Origin: Tubiluchus corallicola
Taxonomy: Eukaryota; Priapulida; Priapulimorpha; Priapulimorphida; Tubiluchidae
Direction of reading: 5' to 3'
DNA length: 64,000 bases
Assembly: GCA_030141605.1 (NCBI GenBank)
Contig: JAQGDQ010000465.1
Span: 115,848-179,847 of the forward strand
Shown here: positions 45,774 through 56,200 of the stretch, one piece after another
Layout of the letters: every line of letters starts with the position of its first letter
Position numbering within the stretch: position 1 is the first letter of the stretch
The notes under the pieces: model-generated
Databases searched by the model: none
What the model was told of the DNA's origin: nothing
The model's input: only the letters and a program-made list of their open reading frames with translations
Made by a program: the position numbers and the translations under genes

Positions 45774-47688
45774 TCCCAACTTTTTGTTGACGGTGATCCC
45801 TTTCCAGAACCCTGCATCGTATCGCGACCCCACGAAGAACACAATCACATGTTATGCTATTAAACATAATTATCATTCACATTTATTAATTTTAACTTGG
45901 TATTCAACAAATTATTGAACAATGACTGATAGTTTCACTAATGTGATGGTTGCACCAATGTGATTGTTGCACCTGTTTCTTAGCAACCAATATTGCAATG
46001 CAATAGGCTTACAAGGATACATTTGTATGTATTTTATGTAAATATTTGTATATGCGTACAATTTTAAATTTTAGTTTTTTAGATTACACTCTCAGTTTTT
46101 TAACTTTACTCACTAACCTTGGTCAAATTCCCTTGTTAATAAGACCCCTATTGTATGATAATTACTGATTATTACCCGAATAATTACTGATTAATTGTAT
46201 TGTTTTGTTTAAATTTAGGTATCTAACTTTATTATTTTTTGTTTTCACTACTTTTTTGATAATTTGCATCATTTCAACTGTTTCTATCATTATTTTTTTC
46301 TTATTTGTCTTTTGTTTTTGTTAGCTGCAGCATCACCATTTAATTTTAATATACTTTACGTAATATTTAAAAAAAAATTTATGTCAAACTAATTGGAGAA
46401 AATAAAATGTTCTATGTCCTATGTTCTAAATAAAGAATTATAATAATAATAATTCCAAGGAGATCCGACGTAAAATAAATAGCGACACACTTTCGGGCGG
46501 TGTACACCGTACACAAGTGTTCAGCATGGAACAACGTGCATTTTCATTTTCCCGGAAAATCAAGCACTGGTATACCGCATTTAAAGCGGGAAAACCAGTT
46601 TCACTTTCCTGAACAAAATGGTGCAATGAGACTGAGGAAACAAGACTTACTTACATACTTGTCATGAAAATAGCACTTTTTAAAAAGAGAAACCCATGTT
46701 CAATCTGTTCTATGGACTTTGTATAATTCAATTACGTATTACCTAATGAACTACTTGTATCCTTGAATTAACTATTTGTGTAATTATATTCTGGACGTAA
46801 AAGTAACTAATTGTATATATATCTGTCCTAAAATGTACTACATCTTTCCTCACTGTTGATAGTGGAAATACTGTGATCAGTAATAGAGTCTACTGTGTTG
46901 TAAATCCATTCAAAAAAGTAAAGTTTAAATGTAACTGAGCACTCGCCCATACTTCCTTTTTTTCTCCGCAATTTATCTTCTCCATCTTGAAGACTGGAGG
47001 AATATTATGATGCAACCTATTATAATATTTACTTCGATGCAATATTTGTCGACAGCATCTTTTACGCCTTGATCAACTTTTCAAAACAAATGTCTTGTGT
47101 AATCTACGGGGAGTCGACAGTTTTTTCGTTTACCCCCCAAAACTTTCCACACCCACACCCATTGGTCTCCTCTCCTTTCTTTTTCATACTTACCTTTTTA
47201 CACAAATAACAATACTCGCGGTAAAAATCTAGACACAAAACGATGCACAGACCACTACGCCACATTTCACACAGCCAGCACTTGGTAAGTATTAAGCAGC
47301 CAAAAACAAATTCATAAATAACATCTGTTTTCCATTTATTAAAAATTAATATGTTAATGAACATAATAATCAGAAAATAAAAGATAAAGGCTATATTACA
47401 ATCTCCTGGGCTTTATAAGTATTTCACTTGTATTACATTAAACGTTTTTACACAATTAATAATTAAATTTTCATAAATTTTCATTAAAAAGTACATAATC
47501 TAGACTAGAGTGTTGTGCTTACGTAATATAAGGATAAACAATTGCACAAAGTCATTGTCATGATTGTAAATCTCAGCGGCACAAGTTCAACATTTAACTG
47601 CCTACAAAGTCAGCTGTGTCAAAAACATAACTATTAATTGCAGTGAGTTTGCAGTGTTATATACAGTACAGTAATTCACGAATTCAAG
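45774..47688. other. Intergenic, nothing recognised
   Basis: Minus-strand frames at 46438-46626 and 47104-47364 (the latter Cys-rich) match no family I know. No repeats stand out. Confidence 0.4.
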
Positions 47689-47690
47689 TA

Positions 47691-48229
47691 CAGTAAAAGC
47701 TCCGCCTAACTCAAATCCAACCGGGCGGAAAAAAGCTTTGAGTTAGGCGATGTTGACCTGTTGACTAGCACAAAAACTCTAAACCCCTCCTCCAGATGGA
47801 GAGCTAAATAGAAGCCAGAATGTCAACCCTTCTATTCATAAATGACGAGATTTGATGAGAATTGCGCAAAGAATAACAAATTATGTAGCGAAACACGATT
47901 TTTTTATGTTACAAAAGGACAACACACGACACTCACAATATGACAGGGGGGGGGCTACCAATTCCTTACATACTGCAATTCAGTTTGTGCAAAGTTCAAT
48001 TATTTATTTACGAAATGTTTTATTTTTCTAGAGTATAAATTGCATCTTTGAGTTAGGTGAAGTAAGTTACATGAATTTTGATTAGATGGACTATATCTAA
48101 TATTATATATTTTGAGTTAAGCGATGTTTTTTTGTGGAAAAAACGAAGGATTTCATCCTTTCTGCTGAAATTCTTTGAAGTTGGACGAAAATTTGAGTTA
48201 AGCGATTTTGAGTTAAGCGGAGTTTACTG
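47691..48229. mobile_element. pogo/Tigger-like non-autonomous element in TA
   Basis: The ends are CAGTAAAAGCTCCGCCTAAC... and ...GTTAAGCGGAGTTTACTG, about 23-25 bp inverted repeats. TA lies directly outside both ends (47689-47690 and 48230-48231). TTTGAGTTARGCGA recurs internally. 539 bp, no transposase. Confidence 0.78.
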
Positions 48230-48255
48230 TATTAGCAAACACATTAGGCAAAAAA

Positions 48256-48395
48256 TGATGGCACCAAACCAACAAATAGTTAAATTTGATACCAAACTCT
48301 AAAGATGGGAAATGTGAAAAGTTGGAATTTGGACTTGAACCAAGGACGATCGGCTTACAAAGTCAATGCAATAATCCGTAGGCCACCTTGTATCA
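48256..48395 (-). mobile_element. tRNA-derived SINE copy 1
   Basis: On the minus strand GGTGGCCTACGGATTATTGC has an A-box pattern, and CTTGGTTCAAGTCC fits the B box 33 bases on. Then follows the body GGTATCAAATTTAACTATTT, shared with copy 2. It directly abuts the pogo-like element. Confidence 0.58.
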
Positions 48396-48550
48396 CGGCG
48401 AGTATGGCAGTCTAAAATTCATCCGTTACAGCAAGTGGAAATAAAAATCATCTAGTTAGGTAGAACCACTTTAGTGCGAGCGACCTAACATTGAAAATGC
48501 TGAATTTGGTTGACCAGATAAGGGGTGAATGTTAGACTGTCATAATAACT

Positions 48551-48690
48551 GGGAAACGCGGTGGTTTAGTGGTTATCACGGCAGACGTGTAAGTCGAAAA
48601 GCACCTGGTTCAAATCCCTGTGTTTCCTGTTTTTTTAGCTTGGTAACAAATTTAACTAATTGTGGATTTGCAGCATCGTTAAGATTGTTA
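48551..48690 (+). mobile_element. tRNA-derived SINE copy 2 (tRNA-like head 48552-48627)
   Basis: The head has a 7-bp acceptor stem (GGAAACG with TGTTTCC), a 4-bp D stem around TTTAGTGGTTA and a B box GGTTCAAATCC. The anticodon arm is broken (GAC GTGTAA GTC, six-base loop, Tyr-GTA-like) and the T stem has mismatches. A T7 run follows, then the body GGTAACAAATTTAACTAATT shared with copy 1. It could also be read as a tRNA pseudogene. Confidence 0.58.
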
Positions 48691-49145
48691 ATGATATTCA
48701 TGACATTAAGATTACAAATAATTAATATATTAACCAATTGTGTGGGACTAAGCATTAAACATTCAACATCAAACATCAACTCTTTGACTGTAATAATATA
48801 TACATATAAAAAGATAGATTTCTTTACCTTAAAGCCATATTCACACCTTAATAGACGAACTTGTTACTATGAAACAGCAACTAGAAAAACAATGACTCGT
48901 TATTGTACATGCCACACAAGTCTAAAATGTTCAAGAATTGCTAAAATTCATCCCATAAAACACTCTGTTACAACTTTGTTATAAAAAACGTGTCTCCAAT
49001 TGACAATCGATAGACTACACTAAAAAAAGAAAATCGCTGAAAATGAAATAAAAATCATTCGTTCCCTCCTTTTGGGAAAATAAGCTTGTACTAGTGTGAA
49101 CAACTAAAGCTAGTTGCAAAGTTGTAAAAGTGGAAAACAAAACCA

Positions 49146-49762
49146 TGTGCTGCTTGCAAACCAAAACCGTCCATAAGGCGGCATACTTAAGCTATGATGC
49201 TTCAAAGTAAAATGCACTAAAAATTTGATCAAATGCTAATTATCAGTTTGAACAAATTATCAAAAAATGTTCAAAAAATACTAAAAATCTAATTTTATAA
49301 CTCTGTACACACTTTACTGGCTAAAAACTAGTAATGCAATTGTGAAAAACTCGTATTTTCAAACTCTGACTGTAGCTCGTAGAAGCAGTCATTTTGCTTC
49401 GGGTTTTTTCTCTTGCCAAGCCCAGACCTCCGACAGGTAGAGCTAATCTACTGGTTTTAAACACAACTTGTTTAAATGGTTCTTGCAAAAGTCCGTAGCA
49501 ACCAAAACTTGTGCAGTTGCTAAGTAGTTCCGTATAAACGCGGCAAAAAACAATGGCTAACTTTAACAGTGATTTTCTCAAGATTATGTTTTTCAGTGCG
49601 CAGCTTGCACCTCAACTTCAATGTGGATTATCTCAGCTTAGAAATAACATGGAGCATTGCGCTTGTATCAAAATGATCGTCATGAAATGGAGATTCAGGA
49701 TATGTGAATAACTAGAAAAGCTTAATTGCCGACTTGTGGACGATTTTGCTATGCAAGCACAC
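49146..49762 (+). mobile_element. Dispersed family A element, copy 3
   Basis: Same orientation as copy 1, ending 224 bp before the SLC18B1-like stop codon, so it may lie in or near the 3' UTR. Ends are TGCTGCTTGCAAACCAAAAC and TTTTGCTATGCAAGCACAC. Confidence 0.72.
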
Positions 49763-49985
49763 CTATGCCTGTTAAAGGATTATAAAATGCAAATAGTCAG
49801 TTGAGGATATAACCTTTAACATCCATTGAAAACTTCAACGTTATGTGCATAGTAGGCAGATTTACAAACCCTCAAAACAATATTTTGCATTTTTCCGTAG
49901 TTAACTCGAACATCCCACACGACGAGTTAATTCAAAAGTTAATAAATAGTAAAATTTCTCAAGTAATAGCATCCCTACATTAGCC

Positions 49986-50246
49986 TCAGGTATTAGTGTC
50001 CATAATAGGTGGTTTTTTAATGAAATCGTTATCGCGAGAACTACGAGAACTGCTCTCGGTGTAAAAGTTTACCTCTCCAGACTTCGTCAGCTCAACCTCG
50101 CCGTCGGCGACAACCGACCCGTCGGATTTCTCCAATAACGCCTTCTTTTCGTCCGCTGTGACGTCGTCGGTAATGGCCCAGTCCGGTGGAATGTTGAAGA
50201 TTTCCGCCTTGATATGGGTGACGATGTACAAGACAGTCCAAAAAAG
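49986..50246 (-). CDS. SLC18B1: SLC18B1-like terminal exon (end of last span, acidic tail)
   Basis: After a T-run ending in AG, it encodes LFWTVLYIVTHIKAEIFNIP then an 65-residue polar tail rich in Asp/Glu and Ser, ending IMDTNT and stop at 49986. The tail includes YTESSSRSSRD. It is longer than that of the human protein, and no sorting motif is certain. Confidence 0.88.
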   Translation of the reverse strand, partial: LFWTVLYIVTHIKAEIFNIPPDWAITDDVTADEKKALLEKSDGSVVADGEVELTKSGEVNFYTESSSRSSRDNDFIKKPPIMDTNT

Positions 50247-53200
50247 CTAAAAAAATGTAATTTGTTATGTGGACTGTAAAAATTCCGTGCGCATCTCAGC
50301 TTAGGAGAAAGCAAATCTGGACATTTTTCAAAAGTGACAAAAGCCTGGACATAACACTAAAAGTGAGCATCAGACGTTCGAGTTTAATTCAAATGAGTTT
50401 TTTTAGTTCGAATTTTATTCAAATCTAAAACTATAGATTCGAATAATTCGGCACTTCTACTGTAAATGTTCTTTATCATTAAAATGTTTGAAACATCGTG
50501 CAATCAACTCAATTTTGCTGCGACTTCTGTGCACAATTTTAAAACAAATTATTACTATTTTTACTGCACAACAAACTCAAGTTTTTTGTGGGACTATTTT
50601 TTATTAGCGATTCGAAAAATTATCCGAAAATCTTCCCAACTAAATTCAAATTCCACTTGCATTTAAAATCTTGAAGTTCGCTTTTGGTTTGATTTGAGTT
50701 CGAAAGTCACAAATTTGATTCTATTCGAGTTCGCTTTCCGAATCAAAACAGTGGAGCACCTAAAAATGTTCAAGTCCATACTTACGACAAATAACTGGTA
50801 TGCCGCAATGACCGTTGCCGCCCAAGGAAACCCAATTGTGTCATACATAATGCCTCCAATCGAAGGTCCAGTAAATGCTCTAAAATGGATGCAAAAATCT
50901 CATTGTATGGATGCAAGAAAAATGTTACGAAATTAATATGTTACAAAAAACCTATAGCAAAAACATTAAAATATGTAAACGTGAAAAGCCATTTATCTTT
51001 TAACAGGCACCTGTAAGTACCTTTGGCTCTTTATGGTTTTAACCGTAATGTTTTACTGTAAGTAGCCTTGTTCTTTACGGTTTTAACCGTAATGTTTTAC
51101 TGTAAGTAGCCTTGGCTCTTTACGGTTTTAACCGTAATGTTTTACTGTAAGTAGCCTTGGCTCTTTATACAGTTTTAACCGTAATGTTTTACTGTAAGTA
51201 GTCTTGGCTCTTTACAGTTTTAACCGTAATGTTTTACTGTAAGTAGCTTTGGCTCTTTATGGCTTTAACCGTAATGTTTTACTGTAAGTATCCTTGGCTC
51301 TTTACAGTTTTAACCGTAATGTTTTACTGTAAGTAGCATTGGCTCTTTATGGTTTTAACCGTAATGTTTTACTGTAAGTAGCCTTGGCTTTTTACAGTTT
51401 TGACCATAATGTTTTACTGTAAGTAGCCTTGGCATTTTACAGTTTTAACCGTAATGTTTTACTGTAAGTAGCCTTGGTTCTTTACGGTTTTAACCATAAT
51501 GTTTTACTGTAAGTAGCCTTGGCTCTTTATGGCTTTAACCGTAATGTTTTACTGTAAGTAGCCTTGGCTCTTTATGGCTTTAACCGTAATGTTTTTCAAC
51601 TCCTTTTATCTATGAAACTTCACAATGAACTCTACATACATTTTATCCTTTCTTGTAAATATTGTTAATATTTTTTAATAAACATTAAGTATTAAATAAA
51701 TTAATTAACTAATTGAATTCATGAATAAATTTGGAGTTTTGGATAATACAATCACAATTCTATTCCCCAATACACGTTGCCGTTTACACGTTACATGTTG
51801 CGACTTCACTCTCAGGGAGAAGTTGCGTAACAAGTTGTCAAGCTGTTTACACATTGCAACTTTACTCTCGGGGAGAAGTTGCACAACAAGTTGCCAAGCC
51901 GTTCACGCGTTGCAACTTTACTCTCGGGGAGAAGTTGCGCAACAAGTTGCCAAGCCGTTCACGCGTTGCAACTTTACTCTCAGGGAGAAGCTGCGCAACA
52001 AGTTGTCAAGCTGTTTACATGCTGCAACTTCACTCTCAGGGAGAAGTTGTGCAACAAGTTGCCAAGCCATTCACGCGTTGCAACTTTACTCTCGGGGAGA
52101 AGTTGCGCAACAAGTTGCCAAGCCGTTCACGCGTTGCAACTTTACTCTCAGGGAGAAGTTGCACAACAAGTTGCCAAGCCGTTTACACGTTGCAACTTTA
52201 CTCTCAGGGAGAAGTTGCGCAACAAGTTGCCAAGCCGTTTACACGTTGCAACTTCACTCTAAGGGAGAAGTTGCGCAACAAGTTGCCAAGCCGTTTACAC
52301 GTTGCAACTTCACTCTCAGGGAGAAGCTGCGCAACAAGTTGCCAAGCCGTTCACATGTTGCAACTTCACTCTCAGGGAGAAGTTGCGAAACAAGTTGCCA
52401 AGTCGTTTACACGCTGTAACTTCACTCTCTGGGAGAAGTTGCGCAACAAGTTGCCAAGCCGTTCACAAATTGCAACATCACTCTAAGGTAGGAGCTGCAA
52501 GAGAAGTCACTACATCTCAAGGCACCATTAGATTGCTAAAGATGTAAAAAAAAAGATGTAAAGATGTAAAATAAAAAAACCTGATTAATTGCAAAAGATG
52601 TTTGAGTGCAAAGAGCTTACCCCAAAGCAACACAAGAATGAAATAAGCCTGCAACCAGGCCGTAGGTCTCAAAGTCATCTGGGTAACCATTCCACCTGAA
52701 ATGTTTCTTTTAACATTAACAGTTAACATACATGAGTCACATATATATGATTTTACAGGAAAGCAAAATGATTTTTCGTATACTACCCCCCCCCCCCCCA
52801 CATTGAAGTACTGTAAAAATTATACACTTTAACACATATCATACTGGCAAAGTGATTCTGATAATTAAATAATGGGTTAAAAGATTAACTAAAAAAACGT
52901 GAAACCAATGGGAGAGTCACACATAATAATTCACACGATATGTTAGCGCATGTTTTGCTACTTCGGCAACACTTATGTGACAAAACGAATGTTGAACGAC
53001 ATCGGTGCGACTATATGGAATAATGGTGATCATTTCACGATCATTCAACAGGATTTTCAATATTGCCAAAATATTAAAAACTAGTCGCAAAGTTCTTGCA
53101 GCATTGTCAAAATTGTCTCAACATGTTTTCCAAGTTTTCGCAAATTTTGAAATTGTTGACAAACATCGCAAATAATTGGAAACACATTTACAAATTTTTG

Positions 53201-56200
53201 GTGCAGGTTCAGACAACTTTACAACAGTTCGGAGAAGTTTGGCAAGGTGGCGAGTGTCGCGACTTCTGCGGCATACTTTAAACACTTTAAATTTTTTGCC
53301 GAAGCCAGCAACCGATTTCACCACAAATGTGTGCTACGTCACAAATGAACTGAAAGGTACGATGCCTGTTTTTATGCAATCTGGTTCTGAGTTGCAGGCA
53401 CTGTGTCCATCTAACTAACAAATGGCGAAGTGCACGCAACAGAACACGAATGTGAACTTAAATTTCCCTGGTAATAATTCTTTCACGTTACTCTCCCTTA
53501 AAAAACAATTATGTTCTCTTTCAATATTTTACACATTATAGATTATTTTGAGCTTCAGTTAAAAATTGGGTCCTGTTCCCCTTTAAACTGCCATATTTAT
53601 ACTGAACATAATCACGTAAGTCTAATAAAACTAATCACATTTTAAGACAAAAACTACCATTACAGACTGGTATTCTTACTTTGCTGCCGTAAGCATGTCC
53701 AACATGGCTGGAACTAACTGACCACCGAGTGATAATCCCTGCATCACTAGGCAAATTATAACAACCCACAACTGCCTGGAAGGAAATAAGAAGAAAGATT
53801 TTTAACAAATTTGCATTTATTATTATTAAAGTAACATCAGTAAGGTAATATAATCGCATAAGTTACAACAGGGGTGAGCAGACTGCGGCCCGCGGGCCAC
53901 TTGCGGCCCGCGAAGAGGTTTGTCAACGTAATGAAAGTGCGGCCCACGCGATCCAGCTGAAGTCCGCGCCAATATCGCAAAGATAGTGCAGGTAGTTTTT
54001 TCCTCTAGATCGGATGGCATTAACCCTTACAAGACCGTTGTCACTTAATGTCACTGTCGGACCTGACGAAATATTTGGTTTTTAATATGAATTTTAATAA
54101 TTTCTAAAATAGTTTTTTGAGTGTAGTATGCAGTAGTAATGATGTGCGCAAATCAGATGCAGAAAAATCGTTATAAGGTCCTACTGTACTTGGCTCCTTG
54201 ATCTAACTGCATGCGGCCCACAGAAATTGCGGGAATGTTTAATGTGGCCCGGTTAGTCAGATAATTTGCACACCCCTGAGTTACAAGATCAGATAGCCAA
54301 TGCAGCTTCAAAAATATTTTTCCATGCCCATAATGAAGCTGTTATATTCTTCTCTGACATCCTCTTAACAATGTTGTTCCTAATCTTTTTTCATATTTTA
54401 ACCCATTTTGTAGTATGATAAAATTGTACATTTCAAGATCTATAATACAATGTGGAAGCATTTCTTGTAATTAAAAACAGGTTAACTTAATTAATCTTAG
54501 GCGAGGCCAACTGGTGACGACATCACAAACTAACATAATTTTCAACAGCAGAAACATTCCATGAGCGGGTTGCGTGAGTTTGTGAAAGCGAAAATTGAAG
54601 TACAGTGTTACTGCAAACCATTCAGTGTGATATATAAAAATTTGGAAAATTTCATGTTTAAAAAAATTTAATTTAGAGTTTACCGCTGTGTTCACTGTGA
54701 GCTCTCAAACGTTTGCACTACATCACAATTGAACACGTCTGAACAGAAAGGTACAGCACCCATTTTTTGTGCAATGAATTTGGAGATGCAAACGCTAGTA
54801 CCCATCTAACTAACAAATGGTGAAATGTATGTAACAGCAACAAGCTAACAACGCGAACGTGCTTATTGCCATATTGTGGTAATAATTCCTTCACGTAAGT
54901 CATTCTTGAAAAAACTAGTATGTTCCCTTTAAATATTTTATAGGATAGATTGTTTTCAGCTCTAGTTAAAGATTGGGTCCAGTTTTCCTTCAGAGAATGC
55001 GATTAATGCGCTGCAGAGATGGCGCTGTCATACTGTAAAAATACTTAAATTTCCTCTGCTGGTGCAATGTCTTATTTCAGAAGATTATTTCCGATAACAA
55101 ACTAGATACTGGTCTTACCACAACCATTTAGCGCTACTACTAGGCCTGGCCATTGAGTGCTGGATGCTGCCTTGCACAGTGTAGAACTGTAGAAAACATA
55201 CTAAAACGCGGTCAACGTGCAGAATCGGACTTTCAGAATTACGTCCAGATGGTGTGGATAAATGTCCACTTTCATGGTATTAAATCATTGGTATCAAAAA
55301 CCAGCTTCCAAAGAAACTTAAAATAACGATACTTGTATCTATTCCAAACTCACTAAATGAGTCCAGACCTTGATATGAACTGGACTCAGATTCCACGTTT
55401 GCAATAATAGCACTACATATCAAAAAGGGCGCCGCAAATCGCAACACAATTTCACCGAGTACAGAGAATTTCTCACACGGCAAGAATCACACAAAGTTTT
55501 AAGAACATTGACTGAAAAACGATTTTCCGTTTAAGGAGTTAGTTCTTCAAATGCTTACTGTCCATCGATGTTGAAGATCGGCGAAGGACCAATGAAAACA
55601 AATGCCAGCATGTTGAATGTTGTGGCTATTGCCATGAGAACTTTGCACCGGCCCTGGCAAATACAAAAATACAATAATGCAAACAAAATTATTGCAAAAT
55701 CATTAAAACGGTGTAGCTATTGCCATGAGAACTTTGCACCGGCCCTAGCAAATACAAAAATACAATAAAGCAAACAAAATTATTGCAAAATCATTAAAAC
55801 GGTGTAGCTATTGCCATGACAACTTTGCACCAGCCCTGGCAAATACAAAAATACAATAATGCAAACAAAATTATTGCAAAATCATTAAAATGGTGTAGCT
55901 ATTGCCATAAGAACTTTGCACCAGTCCTGGCAAACACAATAATGTAAACAAAATTATTGCAAAATCATTCAAGAAGCAAATTATTGTGCTATAATGATTC
56001 TATAGAATCTATACCAATGCTAATTGTAATATCTGCTACATTAAAACACTTTAACCAAAAGATTAACAAACATTTTGCTTAATTGAATCTGGAAAATATT
56101 CGAAGCGTTCCTGGTATGTTTTGTCAGAAGATTAAAATGCGTTCACATGTAGAGAGTTCTCTTGCAACTGGTTGCATGCGTTGTCAGAAGATTAAGATGC

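Noticed and set aside
48552-48627. Functional tRNA gene
   Set aside because: Acceptor stem, A and B boxes are good, but the anticodon arm has a six-base loop and the T stem has mismatches; a related copy shares a SINE body.
51721-52547. Plus-strand frames of 81-251 codons
   Set aside because: Product of the 56-bp array, antisense and intronic to the transporter gene.
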